Below, in pieces: positions 1-8,561 of a stretch of DNA of 64,000 nt. This DNA comes from Sandaracinaceae bacterium (lineage in GTDB: Bacteria; Myxococcota_A; Polyangia; Polyangiales; Sandaracinaceae): contig JAIBCE010000006.1 of assembly GCA_019694315.1 (NCBI GenBank), forward strand, positions 1 through 64,000, written 5' to 3'. A program made the position numbers and the translations under genes. The notes beneath the pieces are model-generated. The model was given only the letters and a program-made list of their open reading frames with translations. It was not told where the DNA came from and ran no database searches. Position 1 is the first letter of the stretch. Every line of letters starts with the position of its first letter.

Positions 1-1014
1 GGCCTTGGCCTTGACGGGCTTGGCGGCGGGCGGCTTGGAGGGCGCCTCGGCCGGGGGCTTGGCGGCGGGCGGCTTGGTCGAGGGTGCCTTGGCGGCGGGA
101 GCGACCGACTTCGGGGTGGCGGGCTTCGCGTTGGGAGCGGGGACGGAGGGCGCGGGCATCGACTTGGCGGCGACGGGCGCGGGCGTGGGGGCCGTCGCCT
201 TGGGGGGCTCGCTCCTTCGGCGGGAGATGAGCTTGATCTTCTTGATCGGCGTGGGTGCCGGCGGCGGCAGCTTGGCCTCGAGGAAGCGGATGCTGCTCTC
301 GATCGAGGCGGTGAGCGCCGCCTCCTCGATCTGGGCGAGCGCGTTCTCGTTCGTCTTGAGCGCGTCGTAGTAGCGCTGGCGCTCGGTCGAGTGGATGACC
401 GCCGGCGGGTAGCCCGACGCGAGCAGCAGCAGGTTCATCACGAGCCGCGCCACCTTCCCGCTGTGCTTGGGGTACGGGTAGATGTGGAGCAGGTGGAAGT
501 GCGCCTTGGCCGCGAGGCGCAGGACGTGCGTGGTGCGACGCGTCTCGGTGGCGTTGATCCACTGCCCGAAGGCCTTGAGCTTGGGGACGATCTTGTCGGG
601 CGCCGCGATCTCGTGGAAGTAGAGCCGGTGGAGCGGGATGTCCTTGCGGTAGACGGGCGGCTTCTTGCCGTCGACCTCGTCGGGCGCGAGCGACGCGTAG
701 ATGTCCTTCACGACGTCGGCGTCGACGTTCGACTGCTTCTGCGCCGCCCAGCCGCGGAGGAGCGCGATCGTGGCCTTGTTCTGTCGGATCTCGTCGAAAG
801 CCGCGACCATCGTCGGGTCCGTCGGCGGCTCGCCGCGCAGCGCCTGCGCCAGCTCGTCGGGCGAGTACACGACGCCTTCGAGCGCGCTCTCGTGGTAGAT
901 CCAGGAGAGCTCGACCTTGTCGGCCAGCTCCTTGCGCAGCGACTCCGGAGCTTGCTCCATGAGCTTCTGCAGGTGGAGCGCGCGTTGGTCGAGCTGGGCC
1001 TGTTGCTGCTGCAC
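1..1014 (-). CDS. Fic-fold (FIDO) protein with degenerate active site, truncated by window edge
   Basis: 338 residues are present and the frame is still open at base 1, so the C-terminus lies outside the window. Residues ~40-60 look like the Fic N-terminal signature (HESALEG then SPDEL, like the SxxIEGN...T segment), and residues 164-206 match the core helix pair around the catalytic loop, ending in LLLLASGYPP. The loop itself reads IYPYPKHSGKVAR (178-190) where active AMP transferases have IHPFxDGNGRxxR: the catalytic His is Tyr179, Asp/Glu is Lys183, Gly-Asn is His-Ser and the nucleotide-anchoring Arg is Lys187. AMPylation is therefore unlikely; the fold may act as a binding module. From about residue 265 the protein is an Ala/Pro/Lys-rich, probably disordered tail. 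The start is GTG with AGGA six bases upstream. Family call is from motif order only. Confidence 0.72.
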   Translation of the reverse strand, partial: MQQQQAQLDQRALHLQKLMEQAPESLRKELADKVELSWIYHESALEGVVYSPDELAQALRGEPPTDPTMVAAFDEIRQNKATIALLRGWAAQKQSNVDADVVKDIYASLAPDEVDGKKPPVYRKDIPLHRLYFHEIAAPDKIVPKLKAFGQWINATETRRTTHVLRLAAKAHFHLLHIYPYPKHSGKVARLVMNLLLLASGYPPAVIHSTERQRYYDALKTNENALAQIEEAALTASIESSIRFLEAKLPPPAPTPIKKIKLISRRRSEPPKATAPTPAPVAAKSMPAPSVPAPNAKPATPKSVAPAAKAPSTKPPAAKPPAEAPSKPPAAKPVKAKA

Positions 1015-1169
1015 GGGTGTTCCTAAGGCTCGTTGTCAGTCCGCTGGCGGCGGAGCTCGCGGGCCGGAAGGGAACGGACGTGCTCGGACCCGCCCGCTCC
1101 CCAGGGGAAGCGCCCGAATTCGAGCGGATTCCGTCCGGCGAAGGGTGTCGGGAGGGGCTGGAACGACGG

Positions 1170-1191
1170 AAAAAAACCGCCCGACGGGCGG
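1170..1191 (-). terminator. Intrinsic terminator of the minus-strand operon
   Basis: Read on the minus strand, a six-pair GC stem (CCGCCC, loop GTC, GGGCGG) is followed directly by seven T residues. It lies 25 bases past the stop codon of the thioredoxin-like gene and is the clearest rho-independent terminator in the window. The rest of 1015-1216 shows no gene. Confidence 0.8.
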
Positions 1192-1216
1192 AGTGTAGCG
1201 CGGGGGTAAATCGCGG

Positions 1217-1897
1217 TCAATTCGACCGGGCGTGCGCCTCGAGCCAGGCCCGATCTACGGCGCCCACGTGGGCGTCGCGGACGCGCCCGTCCACGTCGAT
1301 CACGAGCAGGGTAGGCAGGGCCGAGACCTCGTAGGAGGCCTGGAGGCGGCCGTCGGCGTCGTGCACGGTGGGATAGCTCGCGCCGAGCTCCTCGTGGGCG
1401 GTGCGAACGAACTCGTCGCGCCGCTCGGACTCCACGTTCACGCCGAGGACCGTCACCTCGGGGTGTGCGCGTGCGAAGGCCTCGAGCGCGGGGATCGATG
1501 CCCGACACGGCGGGCACCAGCTCGCCCAGAAGTCGAGCACGACCACGCGGCCTCGCAGCGCATCGAGCACGACGCGATCGCCCTCGGCAGCCCCCTCCCC
1601 GCCCACGATGGGGCTCGTGAACGAGAGCGCCTCGTGCCCGACGAGCGGGCTCGAGCTCACGGCGCAGAGGTCGCTCGTGAAGGACATGACGAGCGTGAAC
1701 GCAAGGGCCGCAGCCCCCACCGCATGCCAGATCGCCCTCGAGGGAGGCTCCTCCGGCCTCGCGGCCTCGCGCATCTCTCGACCCGCGGCCTTGGCGTCCT
1801 CGACGGCGTCCGCGAGCTGCTCGACCGTGTCGCGTGCACGAGCCCGCGCGTCGTCGGGCGGGGTCGTCTCGGGGCTCGGCGTCTCGGGCTGGGTCAT
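1217..1897 (-). CDS. Membrane-anchored TlpA/ResA-like thiol-disulfide oxidoreductase
   Basis: 226 residues. An acidic cytoplasmic N-terminus (1-~50) is followed by one membrane anchor (WHAVGAAALAFTLVMSF) and a thioredoxin fold placed outside the inner membrane. The redox motif is WCPPC in the context DFWASWCPPCRA, and the cis-proline loop reads ALPTL. This architecture is that of TlpA/ResA proteins, which reduce periplasmic cysteines, for example in cytochrome c or cofactor maturation; the actual partner is not indicated here. The ATG overlaps the stop of the histidine-kinase gene by four bases (ATGA), so it is translationally coupled as the last gene of the 7353-1217 operon. A longer in-frame reading upstream exists but would lie inside the kinase gene, so I chose the overlap start. 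Confidence 0.85.
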   Translation of the reverse strand: MTQPETPSPETTPPDDARARARDTVEQLADAVEDAKAAGREMREAARPEEPPSRAIWHAVGAAALAFTLVMSFTSDLCAVSSSPLVGHEALSFTSPIVGGEGAAEGDRVVLDALRGRVVVLDFWASWCPPCRASIPALEAFARAHPEVTVLGVNVESERRDEFVRTAHEELGASYPTVHDADGRLQASYEVSALPTLLVIDVDGRVRDAHVGAVDRAWLEAHARSN

Positions 1898-3594
1898 GAG
1901 GGCTTCTCCGACGAAGGAGCATCGCGTGTGTCGCGCGAACCAGCTCGCGAGTCGAGCGAAGCGTCTCGCATGTCGGGCGGGGGCTCGCTCGCGTCCGCTG
2001 CGCGGACGGGCAGGGAGGGTCGCGCGAAGGGCAGGGCGATACGGAACGACGCGCCGCCCTCGGGGCCCTCGAGACATGCGATGTGGCCGCCGTGCTCGAG
2101 GACGATCTTCTTCGTGATCGCGAGGCCCAGGCCCGTGCCCTCCGACTTCGTCGTGAAGTACGCGTCGAAGACGCGCTCACGCTCGGCCTCGGGCACGCCA
2201 CGGCCGTTGTCACGCACCTCGAGCCAGGCGCCCTCGGCGTGCGCGCGGACCGCGACGATCACCTCACCGCGTGCGAGGCCGGCGTGCGAGAGGGCCTGCA
2301 CCGCGTTGCGCACGAGGTTGTCGAGCGCCTTGCGAAGGAGGCCCTTGTCGATGGCCACCCAGACGGGCTCGTCGGCGAGCTCGGTGCGCAGCGTGGGCGC
2401 GGGGCCGCTCGCGCCGCTCGGCAGCAGGGCCTGCGGCTCGAAGGTGCGGCACGACTCCTCCGCGAAGGCCACGAGGTCGGCCCGCTCGAGCTCGGGCACC
2501 GGCAGGCGGGCGAAGTCGCTGAATTCGGTGACGAGGCGGCGCAGCGTGCGCACCTCTTCCTCGACGATGTCGCGTGCGTCGTCCAGGCGCCGACGGAAGC
2601 GCACGTCGTCGCCCTGGTATCGCTCGTGGAGGTCCTGCACAGCGAGCTGGATGGGCGTGAGCGGGTTCTTGATCTCGTGCGCGAGGCGCCGCGCCATCTC
2701 CTGCCACGCGGCCATGCGCTGGAGGTACTCGATGCGATCGCGGGAGCTGCGGATGTCGCGCACCATCGCGTTGAACGCGCGCACCAGCTCGCCCACCTCG
2801 TCGCCGCGATCGGAGGGGACCTCCACGGTGAGATCGCCCGCGCCGACCTTGCGCGCGGCGTCGGCGAGCACGGCCACGCGGCGGGTGAGGCGACGCGAGA
2901 CCACGAGGCCCACCGCCAGCGCCGAGGCGATGACCGCCAAGAGCACCGACGAGTACGCGAGGAGATAGAAGGTCGACACGTAGCCTGCGCCGTCACGGAG
3001 GCGGCCGTAGACCTCGGCGACCTCGCCCGCGCGGGTGTAGCGATCGAAGGTCTCGGTGGGCGTGGTCACGACGACCTCGACCTCGATCGCGGGCCCCGCC
3101 TCGCTCGCCTCGACGTGTCGGTCGAGCGTCAGAGGTCGCTCGTGCTCGAGATCGATCGTGCGCGTCACCTCGACGGGGGCCTCGTCTCCACGACGCACCG
3201 TGATGCGCGCGAGGCGCACGCCGCGGGCCTCGGTGCTCTCCGCGTGCGCGAGCTCGCGGGCGAGCACGTCGCGGATCGCGTCCAGATCGCCCGCGCGCGT
3301 CGCGGCCACGAGCCGGTAGTCGTAGGCGATCGCGTCGGCCGTGCGATCGGCATCGGCACGCAGCGTGACGAGGTGCTCCCGGTAGAGCGCGAGTCCTTCG
3401 TCGAGCTGCGACTCGACGCGCTCGTTCACGCCCACGTCGTAGGCATCACGGAGCACGGCGTTGCCGAGGAGGAGCGCGCCCACGAGCGGCACGACGGCGA
3501 CCGACACGAGCGCGCCGAGGATGCGCGTCTCGAAGCGCGAGAAGCGCAGGGTGGTGCGCTCGGCCGAGGGCGGAGGCGTGACGGGATCCGTCAT
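1894..3594 (-). CDS. NtrY-like membrane sensor histidine kinase
   Basis: 566 residues. Membrane helices at ~25-46 and ~205-233 flank a ~160-residue extracytoplasmic sensor region without a recognised domain. A HAMP linker follows (~233-282), then a HisKA helix with phospho-acceptor His306 in LAHEIKNPLTPIQ, the sequence typical of the NtrY subgroup, and a C-terminal ATPase domain with N box, DNGRGVP and GTGLGLAIT boxes. It should autophosphorylate in response to an envelope signal and pass phosphate to a response regulator, but no receiver-domain gene is in this window. The start ATG overlaps the DUF4390 stop by four bases. DUF4390 genes are known to precede NtrY-like kinases in other proteobacteria, which supports a shared function. 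Confidence 0.9.
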   Translation of the reverse strand: MTDPVTPPPSAERTTLRFSRFETRILGALVSVAVVPLVGALLLGNAVLRDAYDVGVNERVESQLDEGLALYREHLVTLRADADRTADAIAYDYRLVAATRAGDLDAIRDVLARELAHAESTEARGVRLARITVRRGDEAPVEVTRTIDLEHERPLTLDRHVEASEAGPAIEVEVVVTTPTETFDRYTRAGEVAEVYGRLRDGAGYVSTFYLLAYSSVLLAVIASALAVGLVVSRRLTRRVAVLADAARKVGAGDLTVEVPSDRGDEVGELVRAFNAMVRDIRSSRDRIEYLQRMAAWQEMARRLAHEIKNPLTPIQLAVQDLHERYQGDDVRFRRRLDDARDIVEEEVRTLRRLVTEFSDFARLPVPELERADLVAFAEESCRTFEPQALLPSGASGPAPTLRTELADEPVWVAIDKGLLRKALDNLVRNAVQALSHAGLARGEVIVAVRAHAEGAWLEVRDNGRGVPEAERERVFDAYFTTKSEGTGLGLAITKKIVLEHGGHIACLEGPEGGASFRIALPFARPSLPVRAADASEPPPDMRDASLDSRAGSRDTRDAPSSEKPS

Positions 3595-4247
3595 GGCACC
3601 TCGACGTCCTGTGAGCGGAAGCGCAGCGAGCGCTCGGCCGCGCCGATGCCGCGGTTCACGAAGAGGCTCACGAAGGAGCCGAAGAACGAGTCACTGTCGA
3701 CGGCGCCGCGCTGCGGGCGCGCGAGCCAGCGTCGGATGCGCTGCACCGTGTCGGGCGTGAGCGGGTTGAGCTCGACGGCGACGGCGAAGTACGCGCGCCG
3801 CCCGCGGATCGCTGCCCAGTCGCTCGCGCGCCCCACGGGGAGGCGCTCGGCGACGAGACAGTGCGAGACGACCTCGTCGATCGTGCCGAGCGAGATCGTG
3901 CGATCGCCCGACTCGCTCGCGAGCTGCACGCGGAAGCGCTCCTCCCAGAGGTCGTAGACGACGCGGCACGAGCGCGCGGCGACGGCGACCGGCTCGTCGC
4001 GTCCGGTGGTGTAGGCGTAGGCGCGGAATTGCAGCGTCTGCGGCAGTCCGCTCGTGAGCTTGCGCCGCGTCTCGGGATCGCTCGCGAAGTCCGCGACGCT
4101 CACGTCGAGGCGCGGCACGCCGTCGACGAAGCGCGCCCCGACGCGACGCTCCGCGAGCTGCGCGTGGGCGCTCGATCCCTGCGCGAGCCACGCGAGGATC
4201 ACCGCGCCGAGCGCGAGCGCGAGCGAGCGTAGGAGGCGCGAGCTCAT
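3591..4247 (-). CDS. DUF4390 family secreted protein
   Basis: 218 residues with a cleavable signal peptide (hydrophobic 6-24, cleavage near SSAHAQ). The mature part alternates beta strands, and has the segment ERFRVQLAS and a C-terminal region FFGSFVSLFVNRGIGAAER that fits DUF4390. The function is unknown; the gene is often found directly upstream of NtrY-type kinases, as here, with a four-base ATGA overlap at both ends of the gene. It may be a periplasmic partner of the kinase sensor region, which is inference from linkage. Confidence 0.75.
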   Translation of the reverse strand: MSSRLLRSLALALGAVILAWLAQGSSAHAQLAERRVGARFVDGVPRLDVSVADFASDPETRRKLTSGLPQTLQFRAYAYTTGRDEPVAVAARSCRVVYDLWEERFRVQLASESGDRTISLGTIDEVVSHCLVAERLPVGRASDWAAIRGRRAYFAVAVELNPLTPDTVQRIRRWLARPQRGAVDSDSFFGSFVSLFVNRGIGAAERSLRFRSQDVEVP

Positions 4248-6025
4248 CCCACCGACACGAAGCCGAGGAGGGTGGAGAAGCCGATCGAGAAGACGCCGAT
4301 CGAGGTGTCCATGCGCACGCCGACGTCGAACGTGAGATCGAGCGGGAGCAGATCGATGCCGGAGTAGCCGCGGATCGGGCGCTGGAAGTCGGCTACGTCG
4401 GCGAGCGTGTAGAGGCCCGCGTTCGCGTAGACCCAGAGCGAGCGGAAGTCGCCGTCGGTGCGGAAGAGCTGGATCTGGTACTCGAGGTCGAGGCGCGCCC
4501 CGAGCTGGCCGATGCGGTGCTCGGCGATGGCGTTGCGGAACGCGTTGAGCGGGCCGCGGCGGTCGAGGTTGAGCTCGAGCATGCGGCTCGGGATGAGGTC
4601 CGACAGATCGGCCGCGTAGAAGCGATAGAAGAAGGGCGTCTCGTCGAGCGCGGCGCCCGCGAAGAGCGAGACGCGCAGCGTGTGATCCCAGCCCGGGAGC
4701 GGCACCCAGTGGCGCACGAGGCCCTCGGCGCGGAAGAAGTCGTAGTCGGAGCCGAAGAGGCGGCTCGCGAGGTTCACGCGCAGGTAGAGCAGGGTGCCCG
4801 AGCGCGTGAGCGCGGCGTTGTCGCGCTCGTCGAAGACGAGGCTCAGATCGAACATCGACACCGCGCTGATGCCGTCCTGCACGAGGAAGTCGATCGGCAC
4901 GACGTCGAGGCCGCGCAGCTCGCTCGCCGCGTCGGGGCGCGAGAGCACCGAGACGAGCTCGAGCTGGTACGAGAGGCGGAGGACGATGTCGGGCGAGAGC
5001 GAGATGCCCGTGCCGAGCGAGCCGCCGCCGCGTAGGTAGTTCACGACGGCCGCGCGGGCGGCCTCGCAGGGCATGGGATCGCCGTCGGGACAGCGCAGCG
5101 GCGTCACGAGGACGTCGTCGTCGCCGTAGAACTCGCGGCCGTGCACGAAGAAGCCCATCGCGTTGATCGCGAAGGGCGAGCCGAAGGCGCCCGGATCCTC
5201 GAAGCGCAGGCGCGCGCCCTGCTGCGGCTCCGACAGCAGCAGCGTGAGCGCGAACGCGTCGCCGGTGCCGAGGAGGTTCGCGTCCGAGACGCTCAGGCCG
5301 CCGTACGGGACGATCGGTGCGTCGGCACGCGCGTAGGTGCCCGCCAGACCCTCCGACACGCCGAGCACCAGGTTGTCGACCTGGAACGTCGTGCGCTCGC
5401 GGACCTCGATGCGGAGCACGACACGCCCGCGCGCCGAGCCGCGCTCGAGCGAGAGGCGCACCTCCGAGAAGAAGCCCGTGCCGAGGAGCGTGTAGCGCGT
5501 CTGCTCGAGGCGCTCGTCGTCGACGTCGAGGGGCTCGCCCTCGCGCACGGCGACGTAGCGACGGACCACGTGCTCGGCCGTCTGTGTGTTGCCCACCACG
5601 CGGATCGACTCGAGCCGGTAGACGATCGACGAAGACTCCTCACCCGCGTCGCTCTCGCTGGTGTCGCCGACGCTCTGCCCCGCGTCGCTTTGGCCCGCGT
5701 CGGTCTGGCCCGCGTCGGTCTCGCTCGTGCCGCTCTCGCTCGTGTCGCTCTCGCGGGTGTCGCCGTCGACGTTCGCCTCGTCGCCCTCGTGTTCGTCGTC
5801 GCCCTCGTGTTCGTCGTCGCTCCCCTCGCCGCTGTCGTCGGGGCCGGCGTGTGCGTGTTCGTCGGGCTCGCCGTCGTCGGTGCTCGTGGCGGCGCCTCGG
5901 TCGGCCTCTTGGGCGTGCGCGGGGACCGCGAGGATCGCCAGCGAGAGGCCGAGCCAGAGCGCGAGGCCTCTCGCGGCTCGAGAGGAGCGTCTCGCAGGTC
6001 GGCCGGAGCGGCGCACGGCCGTCAT
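4244..6025 (-). CDS. Omp85/BamA-like outer-membrane protein with one POTRA domain
   Basis: 593 residues from the ATG at 6025. An Arg-rich n-region and hydrophobic stretch end in AVPAHAQ (signal peptide). A ~75-residue acidic spacer follows, made of Asp/Glu/His/Ser/Thr repeats. A POTRA domain begins at YRLESIRVVGNTQT and includes FFSEVRLSLERG. The remaining ~370 residues alternate short strands and loops as in a 16-strand barrel. BamA has five POTRA domains and TamA three, so with one POTRA this is a smaller Omp85 relative whose cargo is unknown. A TTG at 6064 overlapping the previous stop is an alternative start. Its place in an operon with a sensor kinase suggests an envelope-related role. 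Confidence 0.78.
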   Translation of the reverse strand: MTAVRRSGRPARRSSRAARGLALWLGLSLAILAVPAHAQEADRGAATSTDDGEPDEHAHAGPDDSGEGSDDEHEGDDEHEGDEANVDGDTRESDTSESGTSETDAGQTDAGQSDAGQSVGDTSESDAGEESSSIVYRLESIRVVGNTQTAEHVVRRYVAVREGEPLDVDDERLEQTRYTLLGTGFFSEVRLSLERGSARGRVVLRIEVRERTTFQVDNLVLGVSEGLAGTYARADAPIVPYGGLSVSDANLLGTGDAFALTLLLSEPQQGARLRFEDPGAFGSPFAINAMGFFVHGREFYGDDDVLVTPLRCPDGDPMPCEAARAAVVNYLRGGGSLGTGISLSPDIVLRLSYQLELVSVLSRPDAASELRGLDVVPIDFLVQDGISAVSMFDLSLVFDERDNAALTRSGTLLYLRVNLASRLFGSDYDFFRAEGLVRHWVPLPGWDHTLRVSLFAGAALDETPFFYRFYAADLSDLIPSRMLELNLDRRGPLNAFRNAIAEHRIGQLGARLDLEYQIQLFRTDGDFRSLWVYANAGLYTLADVADFQRPIRGYSGIDLLPLDLTFDVGVRMDTSIGVFSIGFSTLLGFVSVG

Positions 6026-6060
6026 CGTCGCACACGATCGCGGGTAGGGTGGCCTCCGCG

Positions 6061-7353
6061 TCAACGCACGAGGATGTACGCGACGATGCCGAGGCCCACG
6101 AGGAAGGCCACGAGCAGCGCGAGCGTGACGTTCGAGCCTTCGTCATCGCGCGCGGGCTGCGTCGGGACGTCACGCTGCGCGCGCGCGGGCTCGGAGGCGG
6201 AGGCATGCGCGGTCGCGATCGAGCGCGGCTCGCTGGCGGAGGACTTGCCGTCCAAGAGCGCCTTCGCCACGCGCGGGGGCTCGACGACGTCGGCCACCGG
6301 TGCCTTCTTGGGCTTCGCCTCGTCCGACGAAGGCTTGTCGGGGCTTCCGGAAGCCTTCTGGGCATCACGAGAAGGCTTGCTGGGGTCTCCGGAAGCCTTG
6401 TCGGCCTCGCGCGAAGCCTTGTCGTCGGCGTTGGAGGGCAGGGGGCCCCGCGCGGCGGCCGGGATGTCGGTCTCGACGGAAGGCTCCCCACCGATCCACA
6501 CGATCCGCACCGTCGTGTCCTTCTGACGGATCGCGCGGCCTGGCGGGCGCACGGAGGGGCGGGCCTTGGGGGGCGGCGCGCTCCGCACGCTCGCGCGCGC
6601 CTTCTCGCGCACCGACACGACGTCGGTGAGGGCCATCTCGACGACGCGGAGGAAGTTCTTGCCGGTGTCCTCGCGGCCAGGCCGACCGTGCGCGTCCATC
6701 TTGGCATAGCGGCTCGTGGCGCCGCCGTCGGGCAGGGCGCGCGCGAAGCGTACGGTGGGCTCGCGATCGGCGGGATCTTCGGGGGCCTCGGGCGGAGCGG
6801 CCTGCTCGTCGTCGGGCATGGGCGGAGGCAGGCGCGAGCGCACGTCTTCCTCCGTGCGCGACGCGATGCGGAAGCTGCCCTGATCCCAGGCGAAGACCTG
6901 ATCGAGGTCGGCTTCTTCGCGGCCGTCGAGGCGGATGCCGAGCATCTCGCCGGCCTCGTAGATCACCTCGACGACGCGGCCCTCGTTGCGCATCTCGAGC
7001 AGTCCGGTGAGGCCGGCCTGTTCGCAGTAGGTCATCAGGTCGGCGGGCACGTGTACCGCGAGCGAGCCCCTGCGCTCGTGATCGTTGCCTTGCGTGACGG
7101 GCAGCGCGGGGAGGATCGCGTGCACCGCGAAGTGCCCCGAGCGCGCCTGGAGCAGAGCCTCGACGGGATCGGCGCCATTGGGCAGCGGATCCTGATCCAT
7201 GGCGATCTGGCCGGCGACGAGCTCGACCTCGCCGGACTCGTCGCCCACGAGGAAGCGGATCTTGCCCGTGATCCTGCGCGACTCGATGTCGCGCAAGATC
7301 TCCAGCACACCCCCCGACGGGATGTCGCCAGAGAGCACGGGCTCGGTCGCCAT
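6061..7353 (-). CDS. DUF4388 protein with C-terminal membrane tail anchor
   Basis: 430 residues. The N-terminal ~150 form a DUF4388 domain (LSGDIPSGGVLEILRDIE, TGKIRFLVGDESGEVELVAG, VEALLQARSGHFAVH), a module common in delta-proteobacteria and often linked to signalling proteins. The middle is a long low-complexity linker rich in Lys/Ala/Pro/Ser with repeated DKxS units (~residues 310-345). The last 22 residues (ALLVAFLVGLGIVAYILVR) form a single hydrophobic tail with nothing behind it, so the protein is probably tail-anchored facing the cytoplasm. The ATG at 7353 has AGGA upstream and is preferred over the long 5' extension, which runs into the divergent lipoprotein gene. First gene of the 7353-1217 operon. 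Confidence 0.8.
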   Translation of the reverse strand: MATEPVLSGDIPSGGVLEILRDIESRRITGKIRFLVGDESGEVELVAGQIAMDQDPLPNGADPVEALLQARSGHFAVHAILPALPVTQGNDHERRGSLAVHVPADLMTYCEQAGLTGLLEMRNEGRVVEVIYEAGEMLGIRLDGREEADLDQVFAWDQGSFRIASRTEEDVRSRLPPPMPDDEQAAPPEAPEDPADREPTVRFARALPDGGATSRYAKMDAHGRPGREDTGKNFLRVVEMALTDVVSVREKARASVRSAPPPKARPSVRPPGRAIRQKDTTVRIVWIGGEPSVETDIPAAARGPLPSNADDKASREADKASGDPSKPSRDAQKASGSPDKPSSDEAKPKKAPVADVVEPPRVAKALLDGKSSASEPRSIATAHASASEPARAQRDVPTQPARDDEGSNVTLALLVAFLVGLGIVAYILVR

Positions 7354-7457
7354 CGCGGGATTCCTGCAAACGGCGATACGCGTGTCAAGCGCTCTGGGGC
7401 GATTCGTTCGGCGCGCAGGCCTGGCACGAGTGGCCGAGGACGTGCCACAAGGGCTCC

Positions 7458-7997
7458 ATGCGACGCGTGCTCTGCTCGGCTGTGGTGCTCGTGGGCTCGT
7501 GGATCGCAGGCTGCGGGGCGGGCGCGGCGAGCTCCCGCGAGACGACACCGGTCGCGACCGACCCGTGCCCTCGCCTGCGCAGCGAGCGCGACGATGCGGT
7601 GACCGCGCTCACGCGTTGTCGCGAGGCGAGCACCGTGTGGGCTCACCAGGCGGTCTTCGATCGGGCGCTGGCCGAGGTGCGGCACGTGGGCGAGCTCGGC
7701 GCGCAGGGCGCCGTGCCTCCGAGCGACGCGCAGCGCGCCGCGGACGCGATGTGGGAGCTGCTCGACGCGGTCTCGCCCGAGCTCACGAACCACCTCGCGC
7801 TCGATCGGGCGGAGAATGCGGCGGAGGCGATCCTCCGCGATCGCGAGGGCGATCCCGCGCGCGCGGCGAGGCTCGAGGCCGAGGGCGCCCTCGAGGAGAT
7901 CCACCAGGTGCTCGCGCCAGCGCCCGCCGAAGATCCGTGCGCGGGGGAACGAGACCGTGCGCGCGAGACCGCAGACGCGGCGGCGCAGTGCGGCTGA
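7458..7997 (+). CDS. Small predicted lipoprotein, function unknown
   Basis: 179 residues. It has a lipoprotein signal peptide with lipobox IAGC (Cys19) and a helical, Glu/Ala/Arg-rich mature region with six further cysteines, including a CPRLRSERDDA segment near the start and [21 protein letters not shown] at the end. I recognise no domain. It is divergent from the DUF4388 operon, with 104 bases between the starts, and stands alone before a convergent ferredoxin gene. Confidence 0.65.
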   Translation: MRRVLCSAVVLVGSWIAGCGAGAASSRETTPVATDPCPRLRSERDDAVTALTRCREASTVWAHQAVFDRALAEVRHVGELGAQGAVPPSDAQRAADAMWELLDAVSPELTNHLALDRAENAAEAILRDREGDPARAARLEAEGALEEIHQVLAPAPAEDPCAGERDRARETADAAAQCG

Positions 7998-8079
7998 GAG
8001 GCGGGCCCGCTCGTGGCTTCCGCGCTCGAATCGACGCGCTCTCGGTCGGTGAGACCCAAGAGAACGTCGAAGCGCCCGC

Positions 8080-8376
8080 TCACTCCGGCTCGACGACCTC
8101 GAGGACGATCTTGCCCTCGCCCTTGACCTGCACCTGACAGCAGAGGCGCACGTCCTTGCCGTCGCCGAAGACGTGCAGGACGTCCAGCTCGTCGTCGGCC
8201 GGCGTGGAGAGGAGCGCCATGCCCTCCTTCACGCGGACGCGGCACGTGCCGCAGCTCGCCGAGCGACACGAGAACGGGACCTCGGCCTCGGGGTGCTCGT
8301 CACACGTGTCGACGAGGGCCGTGCCCGTCTTGACCTGCGTCTCGAAGCCCGACGGAAGAAAACGAACGGTCGTCAT
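8080..8376 (-). CDS. Plant-type [2Fe-2S] ferredoxin
   Basis: 98 residues with the cluster-binding pattern CRSASCGTC followed ~30 residues later by CC (LCCQ), as in plant-type/adrenodoxin-like 2Fe-2S domains. It is a soluble electron carrier; no partner reductase or oxygenase is adjacent. I chose the ATG at 8376 because the segment before it is Arg/Ala-rich and unlike ferredoxin. It is convergent with the lipoprotein gene and divergent from the pseudokinase gene. Confidence 0.88.
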   Translation of the reverse strand: MTTVRFLPSGFETQVKTGTALVDTCDEHPEAEVPFSCRSASCGTCRVRVKEGMALLSTPADDELDVLHVFGDGKDVRLCCQVQVKGEGKIVLEVVEPE

Positions 8377-8490
8377 GCGGCCGCGGTTGTGCCCCGGCCT
8401 CGCGGCTCGCGCAACGGCCTTGCTCACGTCGGCCGCGCGGCGGCGCCGACAAACCCTGGTTTTCGGGGCGTTCTGGGACGCGTCGCGCTC

Positions 8491-8519
8491 TTGGCCTCGC
8501 CGCGCGCCGCATGTAGGAT
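8491..8519 (+). promoter_or_regulatory. Possible sigma-70-type promoter for the pseudokinase gene
   Basis: TTGGCC (8491-8496), a 17-base spacer, then TAGGAT (8514-8519). Predicted transcription would start near 8526, giving a ~36-base leader. It is a plausible but unproven match. Confidence 0.4.
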
Positions 8520-8530
8520 CCCCGCCCCCT

Positions 8531-8549
8531 CGGGCCGTGCCCGTTTTTT
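8531..8549 (+). terminator. Hairpin plus T-tract inside the leader of the pseudokinase gene
   Basis: CGGGC, loop CGT, GCCCG, then six T residues (8544-8549). This is a terminator-like element only 12 bases before the ATG at 8562, between the possible promoter and the GAGAGAT ribosome-binding region. It may attenuate the gene, or only block read-through from upstream. Confidence 0.5.
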
Positions 8550-8561
8550 CGTCGAGAGATC

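Noticed and set aside
391-1026. Plus-strand frame of 211 codons at the left edge
   Set aside because: It is the shadow of the Fic-fold gene on the minus strand, which has family motifs and a ribosome-binding site.
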